Positions 43,296 to 52,466 of a DNA stretch of 64,000 nt are shown here, piece by piece. The notes below the pieces were generated by a model. It searched no databases and was not told the DNA's origin. It worked only from the letters and a program-made list of their open reading frames with translations. This DNA is from Roseovarius tolerans (GTDB taxonomy: Bacteria; Pseudomonadota; Alphaproteobacteria; Rhodobacterales; Rhodobacteraceae). The stretch spans positions 1 to 64,000 of the forward strand of contig NZ_FOBO01000007.1 of assembly GCF_900109855.1 (NCBI RefSeq). The letters run 5' to 3'. The position numbers and the translations under genes are program-made. Within the stretch, counting starts at the first letter, position 1. Every line of letters starts with the position of its first letter.

Positions 43296-43868
43296 TCAGG
43301 GAAGATGATTGACCCCGCGTGCCTGCCAGCCGCTCTCCTCCCAGTGCAGTTCTGTCACCGACAGGTTGTCGATCCGGTGGGCGAAGGCGTCATAGGCACT
43401 GATCCCGAGCGCCGCCTGAACCTGCGTAAGGATCGCGCCCATATGCGCCACCGCGACGATATCGCGCCCCGGATGGGCGGCGCGCAGGCGTGCCACGGCA
43501 CCCGAGACGCGCGCCGAGACGTCGTGCCAGCTTTCGCCGCCGGGTGGGCGAATATCACCGGGACGTTCCCAGAAGGCGCGCAAGTGATCCTGATCGGGGA
43601 TCGTGTCGACACCCTGTAATTCCCAGTCGCCGAAATGGATTTCGCGCAGGTCACGCTCGTCGGCCAGGCGCAGGCGTGGCCCGGCGATGGCATCTGCGGT
43701 GGCGCGTGCGCGGACAAGATCGGAGGAGACCATCACAGCCCCCTCCGGCAGATGCGCCGAGAGCCGCGCCAGCTGCGCGGTATTGCTCAGGTCGGCGGGA
43801 ATGTCGGACCAGCCGACAATGGATTTGGCATGTGTCGGCCCGTGCCGGACCCAGAAAAAGCGGCTCAT
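43296..43868 (-). CDS. Histidine phosphatase (phosphoglycerate-mutase-like), next to cobU
   Basis: This 190-residue protein starts FFWVRHGPTHAKSIVGWSD (catalytic His9) and has the later His in AVAHMGAILTQVQ. The conserved E in REIHFGDWELQG fits PhoE/CobC-like enzymes. It overlaps cobU by 4 bp, so alpha-ribazole phosphatase (CobC) is a reasonable guess, but broad-specificity PGM-like phosphatases look the same. Confidence 0.75.
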   Translation of the reverse strand: MSRFFWVRHGPTHAKSIVGWSDIPADLSNTAQLARLSAHLPEGAVMVSSDLVRARATADAIAGPRLRLADERDLREIHFGDWELQGVDTIPDQDHLRAFWERPGDIRPPGGESWHDVSARVSGAVARLRAAHPGRDIVAVAHMGAILTQVQAALGISAYDAFAHRIDNLSVTELHWEESGWQARGVNHLP

Positions 43869-44386
43869 GGCAGCGCACCCTTGAGCACCTGCGGCAGCCC
43901 AGCGATCACGTTCACCACCAACCCCGCGCGCGCCGCGAGGTGCTGGTTGAGCGCGCCCTGCGCATTCTGAAAACGGCGGGCGAGGGCGTTGTCGGGCACC
44001 ACCGACAAACCGACCTCGTTCGAGACCACCACGACCGGCGCAGCGCAGGTGTCGAGCGCGTGGAAAAGCGCCACCTCGGCTTGTGTCAGATCGCCCTCGT
44101 CCATTAAGTGATTGGAAAGCCACATCGTCGCGCAGTCGAGCAGAACGACATCGTCCGGCCCCACCTGCCCAAGCGCCGGGCCAGGATCACGCGGGGCCTC
44201 GATGGTGCGCCAGTCGGGCCCGCGCCGGGCACGGTGCCGGTCGAGTTTGGCGCGCATCTCGGCGTCATGAGCCTCGGCGGTGGCGAGGTACACGCGCGGT
44301 CCCCCATGCGCCATGACCAGCCTCTCGGCATAGGCCGATTTGCCAGACGCGGCCCCTCCGAGCACCAGGGTCAGTGACGGTAACAT
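43865..44386 (-). CDS. cobU: Adenosylcobinamide kinase / guanylyltransferase
   Basis: This 173-residue enzyme phosphorylates adenosylcobinamide and adds GMP in the last steps of B12 synthesis. P-loop LTLVLGGAASGKSAYAERL, then YLATAEAHDAEMRAKLDRHRARRG (split over two motifs), LLDCATMWLSNHL and VVVSNEVGLSVVPDN are all present. ATG 44386 is supported by position. No cobalamin riboswitch was recognised upstream. Confidence 0.9.
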   Translation of the reverse strand: MLPSLTLVLGGAASGKSAYAERLVMAHGGPRVYLATAEAHDAEMRAKLDRHRARRGPDWRTIEAPRDPGPALGQVGPDDVVLLDCATMWLSNHLMDEGDLTQAEVALFHALDTCAAPVVVVSNEVGLSVVPDNALARRFQNAQGALNQHLAARAGLVVNVIAGLPQVLKGALP

Positions 44387-44494
44387 GACTCTCAAACCTC
44401 GCTTATTTTGATCCGGTTCGCATCTGGCGTCGTAACACCTCGTGAAATACTCAGAAAGACCACATCGGCAACAGATGCATGACAGGGGGATCAC

Positions 44495-45373
44495 ATGCCA
44501 CTCGATGCACCGCAGCAAAGCAACATGTCCCGCACCGCGATGAAGGCAGAAATGCTGGACGCCGAAACCGAACTTGCGCTCGCCTATGCTTGGCGCGACC
44601 ACCGTGACGAGGCGGCCCTGCACCGCCTGATCACCGCCTATATGCGGCTGGCAATCTCGATGGCGTCCAAGTTCCGACGCTATGGCGCGCCCATGAACGA
44701 CCTCATCCAGGAGGCAGGGCTTGGCCTGATGAAAGCCGCCGACAAGTTCGACCCTGACCGGGGCGTTCGCTTTTCGACCTATGCGGTGTGGTGGATCAAG
44801 GCCAGCATCCAGGATTACGTGATGCGCAACTGGTCGATGGTGCGCACCGGTTCAACCTCCAGCCAGAAATCGCTATTCTTCAACATGCGCCGGGTTCAGG
44901 CGCGGATCGAGCGCGAGGCGATGGCAAATGGCGAGGAGCTTGACGGCTACCAGCTGCGCGAGATGATCGCGCATGAAGTCGGTGTTCCCTTGCGCGATGT
45001 GGAGATGATGGAAGGCCGCTTGTCCGGCTCCGATTTCTCGCTTAACGCCACGCAATCGTCGGAGGATGAGGGGCGCGAGTGGATCGACACGATCGAGGAT
45101 GAGGGCGCACGCGGCGATGAGCTTGTCGAGAAGGATCACGATTTGCAGGCGCTGCGCGATTGGCTGGGCGACGCGATGGGCAAGCTCAACGAACGCGAGC
45201 GGTTCATCGTCCGTGAACGCAAGCTACGCGATGCGCCGCGCACGCTGGAAAGCCTCGGCGAGGAGTTGAGCCTCTCGAAAGAGCGTGTCCGCCAACTCGA
45301 GGCAGCGGCGTTCCAGAAAATGCGCAAGCATCTTGAAAAGCACGGCGGCGAGGTGCAGAACCTGCTCGCATGA
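44495..45373 (+). CDS. rpoH: RNA polymerase sigma-32-type factor (RpoH2)
   Basis: This 292-residue sigma factor has region 2 (LIQEAGLGLMKAADKFDP, GVRFSTYAVWWIKASIQDYV), the RpoH box region (SSQKSLFFNMRR) and region 4 (TLESLGEELSLSKERVRQLE). The Q-K-x-L-F-F-N signature is specific to heat-shock sigma factors. In Rhodobacteraceae two rpoH copies exist; this sequence and its chaN-like neighbour fit the second, oxidative-stress type (RpoH2). The stop overlaps the ChaN-like gene by 4 bp. Confidence 0.88.
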   Translation: MPLDAPQQSNMSRTAMKAEMLDAETELALAYAWRDHRDEAALHRLITAYMRLAISMASKFRRYGAPMNDLIQEAGLGLMKAADKFDPDRGVRFSTYAVWWIKASIQDYVMRNWSMVRTGSTSSQKSLFFNMRRVQARIEREAMANGEELDGYQLREMIAHEVGVPLRDVEMMEGRLSGSDFSLNATQSSEDEGREWIDTIEDEGARGDELVEKDHDLQALRDWLGDAMGKLNERERFIVRERKLRDAPRTLESLGEELSLSKERVRQLEAAAFQKMRKHLEKHGGEVQNLLA

Positions 45374-46140
45374 GCTTGCGCGCCCTTGCCCTCACAGTCG
45401 CACTATGCGCCGCCGGTCCGGCGGCTCCGCAGGACGTGGTGATACTGGGCGAGGAGCATGACAATCCCGACCACCACGCCGAACAGGCCGCGCAGGTGGC
45501 GCGCCTTCAACCTTCGGCCATCGTCTTTGAAATGCTGACCGAGGCACAAGCCGCGCGCGTGACCCCCGAATTGCGCGACGATGCCGAGGCGCTGGGTGAG
45601 GCGCTTGACTGGGCCGAGAGCGGCTGGCCCGAATTCACCATGTATCATCCGATTTTCACCGCAGCCCCCGAAGCGGCGATTTACGGCGCGCTGGTTCCAC
45701 GTCCGGTGGCGCGCGAGGTGTTTGACATCGGCCCGGCGGAGGCATTCGGTGACGAGGCCGCGCGCTACGGCCTGCACCGCGATCTCGACCCGGCAGAGCA
45801 GGCCACCCGCGAAGCGATGCAGATGTCCGCCCATTGCGACGCGCTGCCCAAGGAGATGCTGCCCGACATGGTCGCCGTCCAACGCCTGCGTGACGCGGTG
45901 CTGGCACGGGCGGTGGTCCGCGCGCTTGATGAAACCGGCGGGCCGGTCGCGGTGATCACCGGCAACGGCCATGCGCGCCGTGACTGGGGCGTGCCTGCAG
46001 TGCTGGCCGAGGTGGCCCCCGATCTTGATGTCTGGGTCTTGGGGCAAACCGAGGACGGGCGCCCGCTGGAGGGCGGGTTCGACACGGTCAAATCCGCCCC
46101 CGCCGCCGAGCGACCCGACCCCTGCGTGGCGTTTCAGTAG
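45370..46140 (+). CDS. ChaN family (haem-binding-like) exported protein
   Basis: A 256-residue protein with a signal peptide (SLRALALTVALCAAGPAAP) and a ChaN domain: VVILGEEHDNPDHHAEQ, IVFEMLTEAQAARV, MSAHCDALP and VAVITGNGHARRDWGVP. ChaN proteins dimerise around haem. No lipobox is evident, unlike some members. It overlaps the rpoH2 gene, so it may be co-expressed under stress. Confidence 0.8.
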   Translation: MSLRALALTVALCAAGPAAPQDVVILGEEHDNPDHHAEQAAQVARLQPSAIVFEMLTEAQAARVTPELRDDAEALGEALDWAESGWPEFTMYHPIFTAAPEAAIYGALVPRPVAREVFDIGPAEAFGDEAARYGLHRDLDPAEQATREAMQMSAHCDALPKEMLPDMVAVQRLRDAVLARAVVRALDETGGPVAVITGNGHARRDWGVPAVLAEVAPDLDVWVLGQTEDGRPLEGGFDTVKSAPAAERPDPCVAFQ

Positions 46141-46207
46141 CGGCCCCGTGCTCTTGCACGCGCGCCGCCCGCGCCCTACTGTCAGCGCGGCCCTGGAAGG
46201 AACGCCC

Positions 46208-47401
46208 ATGCTTGCCTCGAAACGCATTCTTCTGATCATCGGCGGCGGAATCGCGGCCTACAAGTCGCTCGACCTCATCCGGCGACTGCGCGAGCGCGGC
46301 GCCGAGGTGGTACCGGTGCTGACCCGGGCGGGATCGGAATTTGTCACGCCGCTATCGGTGTCGGCGCTGGCCGGGCGCAAGATCTTCTCGGACCTCTTCG
46401 ACCTGACCGACGAGGCCGAGATGGGGCATATCGAGCTCAGCCGCTCGGCCGATCTGATTGTCGTGGCCCCGGCCACCGCCGACCTGATGGCCAAGATGGC
46501 GCATGGCCATGCGGATGATCTGGCCTCGACCCTGCTGCTGGCCACCGATACGCCGGTGCTGCTGGCCCCGGCGATGAACGTGCGGATGTGGCAGCACGCG
46601 GCGACGCAGCGCAATATCGAGACGCTGATTGGTGACGGCATCGGTTTTGTTGGCCCGAATGAGGGCGGTATGGCCTGCGGCGAGTATGGCCCGGGGCGGA
46701 TGGCCGAGGTTACCGGAATTTTGGCGGCGATCGAGGCGGCGCTGGCCGACGGCCCGCTGCGCGGGCGGCGCGTGCTGGTGACCTCCGGCCCGACGCATGA
46801 GCCCATCGACCCGGTGCGCTATATCGCCAACCGATCTTCCGGGGCGCAGGGCACGGCGATTGCACGGGCGCTGGCGGCTTTGGGTGCGGAGGTGGTCTTT
46901 GTCACCGGTCCCGCCACCGTGCCGACCCCCGAAGGCGTCGAGGTGATCCGCGTCGAGACCGCGCAGGAGATGCTGGCGGCGGTCGAAGGCGCGCTGCCCG
47001 TCGATGCCGCCGTGTTCGCCGCCGCCGTGGCCGATTGGCGCGTGACCAGTGAAAGCGACCGCAAGATGAAGAAGACCGAGGGCGGGTTGCCGCTGCTGGA
47101 ATTTGCCGAGAACCCGGACATTCTGGCGACGGTGAGCCGGATGGCCGAGGGACGCCCGGCCTTGGTGGTGGGCTTTGCCGCCGAGACGCATGACGTGGTG
47201 GACCTTGCCACCGCTAAGCGCGCGCGCAAAGGGTGTGACTGGATTGTCGCCAATGACGTGAGCCATGCCACGGGGATCATGGGCGGAGCCGAGAATGCCG
47301 TGACCCTGATCACCAAAGAGGGCGCGGACAGTTGGCCGCGCATGGGCAAGGATCAGGTGGCGCGGCAACTGGCCGAGCGCATCGCGCAGGCGCTGGCCTG
47401 A
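46208..47401 (+). CDS. coaBC: Phosphopantothenoylcysteine synthetase/decarboxylase
   Basis: A 397-residue bifunctional enzyme of coenzyme A synthesis. The N-terminal decarboxylase flavoprotein half has RILLIIGGGIAAYKSLDLIR, SADLIVVAPATADLMAKM, APAMNVRMW and the FVGPNEGGMACGEYGPGRM active-site segment. The C-terminal synthetase half has VLVTSGPTHEPIDPVRYIAN, AAVADWR and KKTEGGLPLLEFAENPD. ATG 46208 is the first conserved start. Confidence 0.94.
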   Translation: MLASKRILLIIGGGIAAYKSLDLIRRLRERGAEVVPVLTRAGSEFVTPLSVSALAGRKIFSDLFDLTDEAEMGHIELSRSADLIVVAPATADLMAKMAHGHADDLASTLLLATDTPVLLAPAMNVRMWQHAATQRNIETLIGDGIGFVGPNEGGMACGEYGPGRMAEVTGILAAIEAALADGPLRGRRVLVTSGPTHEPIDPVRYIANRSSGAQGTAIARALAALGAEVVFVTGPATVPTPEGVEVIRVETAQEMLAAVEGALPVDAAVFAAAVADWRVTSESDRKMKKTEGGLPLLEFAENPDILATVSRMAEGRPALVVGFAAETHDVVDLATAKRARKGCDWIVANDVSHATGIMGGAENAVTLITKEGADSWPRMGKDQVARQLAERIAQALA

Positions 47402-47441
47402 GGATTTTGAGTGTTTTTAGAAAGATGAAAAGGGACTGCGG

Positions 47442-47897
47442 ATGCTGACCGTCGCGTTTCAATGGGAGGAAGGAGCGGATCGCGCGTTGGGCCTGCCTGC
47501 CTATGAGACAGACGGGGCGGCGGGGGCCGATCTGCGCGCGAATTTCCCGGATCGCGGCGTGGTGATGCTGGAGCCGGGGGCGCGGGCGCTGGTGCCGACG
47601 GGGCTGCGGCTGATGGTGCCTGCGGGATACGAGGTGCAACTGCGCCCCCGTTCAGGGCTGGCGCTCAAATACGGGATCACCCTGCCCAATAGCCCCGGCA
47701 CCATTGACGCCGACTATCGCGGCCCCTTGGGGGTGATCGTGATGAATGCGGGCGAGGAGCCGTTCGAGATTGAGCATGGCGCGCGCATCGCGCAGATGGT
47801 GGTCGCCCCGGTAATCCAGGCCCGGTTTGAGGCGGTCGAAAGCCTTGAGGCCACTGCGCGCGGTGCCGGTGGGTTCGGCTCCACGGGTGTGCGCTGA
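47442..47897 (+). CDS. dut: dUTP diphosphatase
   Basis: A 151-residue homotrimeric dUTPase: [15 protein letters not shown] (motif 1), [26 protein letters not shown] (motifs 2 and 3 together, split at GIT), [11 protein letters not shown] (motif 4) and the C-terminal GAGGFGSTG (motif 5). It removes dUTP to keep uracil out of DNA. Its stop overlaps the MoeB-like start. Confidence 0.95.
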   Translation: MLTVAFQWEEGADRALGLPAYETDGAAGADLRANFPDRGVVMLEPGARALVPTGLRLMVPAGYEVQLRPRSGLALKYGITLPNSPGTIDADYRGPLGVIVMNAGEEPFEIEHGARIAQMVVAPVIQARFEAVESLEATARGAGGFGSTGVR

Positions 47898-48970
47898 TGC
47901 TGCTGGTTCTGGTGATGGCGGCGGTGCTCTGGGGCATCGGGGCGGCGATGGGCACACCTCGGCGGCTGCGCTGGGGCATGATCGCGGCGCTCTGGGCCGG
48001 GGTCACGCTGGCGCATCTGGTCTTGCCTGTAGGGCATCCCATCCGGCTCGCCACCGGTGAGAGGGCGGCGCTGTGGCTGATGATAGGCGGCGCCGCGGTG
48101 CTGGTGCTGGTCTATCGTGCGGCGCTGCGACGGTTGCGGGACCGGGCCGGGCGGCGCGAGGCCGAGGCGGACACCAGCCCCAAGCCGCTCTTTTCCGAGG
48201 CCGAACTGGGCCGCTATGCCCGCCATATCGTGCTGCGAGAGATCGGCGGGCCGGGGCAGAAGGCGCTCAAGCACGCGCGAGTGCTGGTGATCGGGGCAGG
48301 GGGGCTCGGTTCTCCGGTGCTCTTGTATCTGGCCGCGGCCGGGGTCGGCACCATCGGTGTGATCGACGATGACGAGGTCGACAATTCCAACCTGCAACGG
48401 CAGGTGATCCACCGCGATGACGATATCGGCCTGCCCAAGGTGCAGTCGGCCATGGCCGCGATGCAGGCGCAGAACCCCAATGTCGTGGTGCGCCCTTACC
48501 GGCGACGGCTGTCGCCCGAGATCGCCGGGGATCTCTTTGCCGACTACGATCTGATCCTCGACGGTACCGACAATTTCGAGACGCGCTATCTGGCCAATGC
48601 CGCCGCCGTTGCACAGGGCAAACCGCTGATTTCCGGCGCGCTGTCGCAATGGGAGGGGCAGTTGAGTGTGTTCGATCCCGCCCATGGTGCGCCCTGCTAT
48701 CAATGCATCTTTCCCGAGGCCCCCGCACCCGGTCTTGCGCCCTCCTGCGCCGAGGCGGGCGTTCTTGGCCCCTTGCCCGGCGTGGTCGGCGCGATGATGG
48801 CCGCCGAGGCGGTGAAACTGATCACCGGGGCGGGGCAGAGCTTGCGCGGGGAAATGCTGATTTACGACGCGCTTTATGGCGAGAGCCGCAAGATCGCGGT
48901 AGGCCGCCGCGCGGATTGCCCGATCTGCGGCGACAAAGGAGAGAGACATGACCAACCCGTTGCTGGCTGA
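47897..48970 (+). CDS. MoeB/ThiF-type E1-like enzyme with N-terminal membrane segments
   Basis: A 357-residue protein. Residues ~100-345 are a MoeB/ThiF domain: YARHIVLREIGGPGQKAL, VLVIGAGGLGSPVLLYLAAAG, SNLQRQVIHRDDDIGLPK, DGTDNFETRYL, zinc cysteines CYQC and CPIC, and the catalytic-loop Cys in APSCAEAGVLGPLPG. It would adenylate MoaD or ThiS (moaD is at 28724). The first ~80 residues hold about three hydrophobic helices, not part of standard MoeB. It overlaps dut by 1 bp and the M3 peptidase by 23 bp. Confidence 0.85.
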   Translation: MLLVLVMAAVLWGIGAAMGTPRRLRWGMIAALWAGVTLAHLVLPVGHPIRLATGERAALWLMIGGAAVLVLVYRAALRRLRDRAGRREAEADTSPKPLFSEAELGRYARHIVLREIGGPGQKALKHARVLVIGAGGLGSPVLLYLAAAGVGTIGVIDDDEVDNSNLQRQVIHRDDDIGLPKVQSAMAAMQAQNPNVVVRPYRRRLSPEIAGDLFADYDLILDGTDNFETRYLANAAAVAQGKPLISGALSQWEGQLSVFDPAHGAPCYQCIFPEAPAPGLAPSCAEAGVLGPLPGVVGAMMAAEAVKLITGAGQSLRGEMLIYDALYGESRKIAVGRRADCPICGDKGERHDQPVAG

Positions 48971-50960
48971 GTGGAAGACGCCCTTTGCCCTCGCGCCGTT
49001 TGACGCGATTTCCGACGAGGATTTCGCCCCCGCCTTTGATGCGGCGATGCAAGAGGCGCGCGCGGAGGTGGCGGCGATTGCCGACAATCCCGACGCGCCG
49101 ACCTTCGCCAACACGATCGAGGCACTGGAAGCGTCGGGCAAGGCGCTCGACAAGGTGTTGTCGGTGTTCTTCACCGTGGCGGGCGCGGACAGCAACCCGA
49201 GGCGGCAGGAACTTCAGCGCGACTTCGGCCCGAAACTGGCCGCGTATTCGTCTGAGTTATACGGCAACAAGCAACTTTTCGCGCGGGTCGAGGCGGTCTG
49301 GCAGGCGCGCGAGGCGCTCGACCCGACAGCCGAGCAGCAGCGCCTGTTGATGCTGACGCATCGCGCCTTTCGTCGGGCGGGCGCGGCGCTGACCGGCGAG
49401 CAGGACAAACGCATGCGCGCGATCATGGCGCGGCTGGTGGAGCTGGGCACCGCCTTCACGCAGAACCTGCTGGCGGATGAGGCCGGCTGGCATATGGAAC
49501 TCAGCGAAGGTGATCTGGAAGGGCTGCCGGACTTCGTGATCCGCTCTGCCCGCGCGGCGGGGCAGGAGAAAGGGGCAGATGGCCCCGTTATCACGCTCTC
49601 GCGTTCGCTGATCGTGCCATTCCTGCAATTCTCTCCGCGCCGCGACCTGCGCCGAAAGGCGTTTGAGGCATGGGTCTCGCGCGGGGCCATGGGCGGCGAG
49701 ACCGACAACCGCGCCATCGCCGAGGAGATACTGCGCCTGCGGGCCGAGCGCGCAGCGCTTCTGGGCTACGAGAACTTTGCCGCCTACAAGCTGGAAACCG
49801 AGATGGCCAAGACGCCGGAGGCGGTACGTGATCTGCTGATGGCGGTCTGGGAACCGGCCAAGACGCAGGCCGAGGCCGATGCGGACACGCTTACCGCGAT
49901 GATGCGTGCCGACGGGATCAACGGCGATCTCGAGCCTTGGGACTGGCGTTACTATTCCGAGAAGCGGCGACAGGCCGAGCATGATCTGGATGAGACCGCG
50001 CTCAAGCCATATCTCTCGCTCGACGCGATGATCGAGGCGGCGTTCGGCTGCGCCAATCGGCTGTTTGGCCTCGAATTCAAACCGCTCGATATCGCACTCT
50101 ACCACCCAGATTGCCGCGCGTGGGAGGTGACGCGCGAGGGGCGGCATGTGGCGGTCTTCATCGGAGATTACTTCGCGCGCGGCTCCAAACGCTCTGGCGC
50201 GTGGTGCTCTTCGATGCGCGGTCAGGCCAAACTGCCAAATGTGCAGGGGCCGGTGGTGATCAACGTGTGCAATTTCGCCAAGGGCGATCCGGCATTGCTC
50301 AGCTATGACGACGCGCGCACGCTGTTTCATGAATTTGGCCACGCGCTGCATCACCTGTTGTCGGATGTGAGCTATGAGAGCCTGTCGGGCACCTCCGTGG
50401 CGCGCGATTTCGTGGAACTTCCAAGCCAGCTTTATGAGCATTGGCTGGAGGTGCCGGAGGTGCTGGAACGCTACGCCACCCATGTCGAGACCGGCGCGGC
50501 GATGCCGCCCGAGATGCTGGAACGGCTGCTCAAGGCGACGACCTATGACATGGGCTTCCAGACCGTGGAATATGTGGCCTCGGCCCTGGTCGATCTCGCC
50601 TTTCACGAAGGCGCGCCGCCCGACGACCTGATCGCGGCGCAGCGCGATGTGCTGAACCGGTTGGGGCTGCCCCACGCGATCACAATGCGCCACGCGAGCC
50701 CGCATTTCGCGCATGTGTTCTCGGGCGACGGCTATTCCAGCGGCTATTACAGCTACATGTGGTCCGAGGTGATGGATGCCGATGCCTTCGCCGCCTTCGA
50801 GGAGGCGGGGGGTGCCTTCGATGCCGCGCAGGCGCGGGCGCTGGAGCGGCATATCCTGTCGCAGGGTGGATCGTCGGACCCGGCAGAGCTTTATACCGCG
50901 TTCCGTGGACGGCTTCCGGGGGTCGAGGCGCTCTTGCGCGGGCGCGGTCTGGCGGCCTGA
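48948..50960 (+). CDS. M3 family metallopeptidase (Dcp/oligopeptidase A type)
   Basis: A 670-residue cytoplasmic peptidase with the zinc motif FHEFGHALHHLL (His461-E-x2-His) and a downstream E in FVELPSQLYEHW. SGYYSYMWSEVMDADAF is the typical C-terminal substrate-binding segment. Members cut short peptides; the length fits Dcp/PrlC. Its start lies inside the last 23 bp of the MoeB-like gene. Confidence 0.9.
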   Translation: MTNPLLAEWKTPFALAPFDAISDEDFAPAFDAAMQEARAEVAAIADNPDAPTFANTIEALEASGKALDKVLSVFFTVAGADSNPRRQELQRDFGPKLAAYSSELYGNKQLFARVEAVWQAREALDPTAEQQRLLMLTHRAFRRAGAALTGEQDKRMRAIMARLVELGTAFTQNLLADEAGWHMELSEGDLEGLPDFVIRSARAAGQEKGADGPVITLSRSLIVPFLQFSPRRDLRRKAFEAWVSRGAMGGETDNRAIAEEILRLRAERAALLGYENFAAYKLETEMAKTPEAVRDLLMAVWEPAKTQAEADADTLTAMMRADGINGDLEPWDWRYYSEKRRQAEHDLDETALKPYLSLDAMIEAAFGCANRLFGLEFKPLDIALYHPDCRAWEVTREGRHVAVFIGDYFARGSKRSGAWCSSMRGQAKLPNVQGPVVINVCNFAKGDPALLSYDDARTLFHEFGHALHHLLSDVSYESLSGTSVARDFVELPSQLYEHWLEVPEVLERYATHVETGAAMPPEMLERLLKATTYDMGFQTVEYVASALVDLAFHEGAPPDDLIAAQRDVLNRLGLPHAITMRHASPHFAHVFSGDGYSSGYYSYMWSEVMDADAFAAFEEAGGAFDAAQARALERHILSQGGSSDPAELYTAFRGRLPGVEALLRGRGLAA

Positions 50961-51228
50961 TTGCCCAGAAAAAATGCCTGGAAAGCGGCGGGTCGCGTGG
51001 TTATCCGGCGCGATCCACATTTTTCGAATCAGTGCTTATTGACGGATTCGTCCTGTCTGGACTATATCTTGTGATATTCAAACCGAGGGCCCTCTAATCG
51101 CTGTGGCCCTGGCATATATGGGGGTATACGGTGCATTCATGCGCTAAAGGACGGCTGACATGCGCCCGAGCGCCTGCGTTTGCCCCACATCTGTCGCCGA
51201 ACGTCATTGACGAATTTAGGAGTTTTCC
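50961..51228. promoter_or_regulatory. Intergenic region with a sigma-70-like promoter (51039-51068)
   Basis: TTGACG at 51039 and TATATC at 51063 are 18 bp apart, a good -35/-10 pair reading towards the LysM gene, about 160 bp upstream of its ATG. The long leader (to 51228) has no ORF. No terminator T-run was seen after the peptidase gene. Confidence 0.4.
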
Positions 51229-51846
51229 ATGTTGCGTGCGTCCCTGATCGCGGCGGCCTTTCTGGCGGTGACTATTGCATTGGTGCTGATGCAGCCGGGC
51301 AAACCGCGCCTTATGGCCGCGCCTGAGATGCCCCTGACCGAGGAGGTCACACGCAGCGGCCCCGATCTGGCCGAGGTCGGCACCCCGCTGGGCAAGCCGA
51401 CCGATCCGCTGGTGCAGAGCATGCAGGCGGCGGTTGACCTGGGAGCGTCAGCACAGGCCCCACGCCCCGAACAGGCCGCCCCGAAAGCCGCAAGTGGTCT
51501 CGAAGGCATGGTGATCGAGGCGTTGGGGCAGGGCCAGTCCGAAAGCTATATCGACGCGCTGGTCAATGACGCGGCGCAAAAGGGCCGGGTCGAGGTGCCC
51601 AGCGCGCTGGTCACGCCCGAGGGACGGGTCGATACCGCCGTGCTGCTGAGCGCGCTGTCGCAGCCCGCCCGCCCACGCGTTCCGCCCAGCTATACCGTCG
51701 CCACCGGCGACAGCCTCGCCGCGATCGCCTATCGCTTCTACGGCGATCTCAACCGGCAGTCGGATATCGTCGCGGTCAATCCAGATACGCTTGGGGCGGG
51801 CGCGCGCCTTCTAGTGGGGCAGGTGATCAACCTGCCCGGCGGATGA
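51229..51846 (+). CDS. LysM domain protein, membrane-anchored
   Basis: A 205-residue protein with an N-terminal hydrophobic anchor (SLIAAAFLAVTIALVLMQ), a long Pro/Ala-rich middle and a C-terminal LysM domain (YTVATGDSLAAIAYRFYGD ... VNPDTLGAGARLLVGQVINLP, res ~153-203). It should bind peptidoglycan in the periplasm while anchored to the inner membrane. Ribosome site AGGAG nine bp before ATG 51229. A terminator follows. Confidence 0.85.
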   Translation: MLRASLIAAAFLAVTIALVLMQPGKPRLMAAPEMPLTEEVTRSGPDLAEVGTPLGKPTDPLVQSMQAAVDLGASAQAPRPEQAAPKAASGLEGMVIEALGQGQSESYIDALVNDAAQKGRVEVPSALVTPEGRVDTAVLLSALSQPARPRVPPSYTVATGDSLAAIAYRFYGDLNRQSDIVAVNPDTLGAGARLLVGQVINLPGG

Positions 51847-51890
51847 CGAACCCGGAACGCAGAACAGGTTACGATGGCAGGAATGATCGA

Positions 51891-51919
51891 GGGGCCGAAC
51901 CAACGGCCCCCTTTCATTT
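51891..51919 (+). terminator. Rho-independent terminator after the LysM gene
   Basis: A perfect stem (GGGGCCG at 51891-51897 with CGGCCCC at 51904-51910, 6-nt loop) is followed by CTTTCATTTT. It is placed between the LysM gene and the convergent lrp-type gene. Confidence 0.7.
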
Positions 51920-51940
51920 TCGGGATCGTGCTGATCGCCA

Positions 51941-52402
51941 TCACCCGCGCGCGTCCTTGGGCGAGCCCATCACGACATAGGAGGTGATCGCGTTGACCTG
52001 CGGCAGGGTGCCGAGCGCCTCGGTGTGAAAGTTCTTGTAGGCGGGCAGGTCGGCCACCTCGACCCGCAGAAGGTATTCGACGGCACCGGTGATGTTGTGA
52101 CATTCCACCACTTCGGGGGCGCGGGCCATGGCGCGCTCGAATGCCTCCTGGCTGGCTTTGGTGTGGCTGTTGAGGCCGACGGTGACATAGGCGGTGAACC
52201 CCACCCCCAGCGCCGCGCGATCGAGCACCGCACGATAGCCCGCGATCACCCCGCGCCGTTCGAGATCCTGCACCCGGCGCAGGCAGGCCGAGGGCGAGAG
52301 GCCAACCCGGCCGGCCAATTCCAGGTTGCTCATCCGTCCGTCGCAGGTCAACTCCTGCAATATGCGATCGCTTATATGATCCATAGACGTAATAAGTTGC
52401 AT
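51941..52402 (-). CDS. Lrp/AsnC family transcriptional regulator
   Basis: A ~153-residue Lrp protein: HTH SNLELAGRVGLSPSACLRRVQDLE at ~30-53 and a RAM ligand domain (AYVTVGLNSHTKAS, VECHNITGAVEYLLRV). It is divergent from a LysE-type exporter gene, so it probably activates amino-acid export when its amino acid binds. Starts at 52402 (MQLITSM) or 52384 (MDHISDR) are both possible; no strong ribosome site distinguishes them. Confidence 0.85.
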   Translation of the reverse strand: MQLITSMDHISDRILQELTCDGRMSNLELAGRVGLSPSACLRRVQDLERRGVIAGYRAVLDRAALGVGFTAYVTVGLNSHTKASQEAFERAMARAPEVVECHNITGAVEYLLRVEVADLPAYKNFHTEALGTLPQVNAITSYVVMGSPKDARG

Positions 52403-52466
52403 AATTACGACCAAATCACAATAAAACGCAATTCAAATGCGCAAAATATCGCATATGGTTGCATAC

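Noticed and set aside
44387-44494. Possible cobalamin riboswitch upstream of cobU
   Set aside because: The 108 bp lack the B12-box and are too short for a full riboswitch. No recognisable structure.
47714-51020. Two long minus-strand frames over dut, the MoeB-like gene and the M3 peptidase
   Set aside because: All three plus-strand genes have complete catalytic motifs; the minus frames have none.
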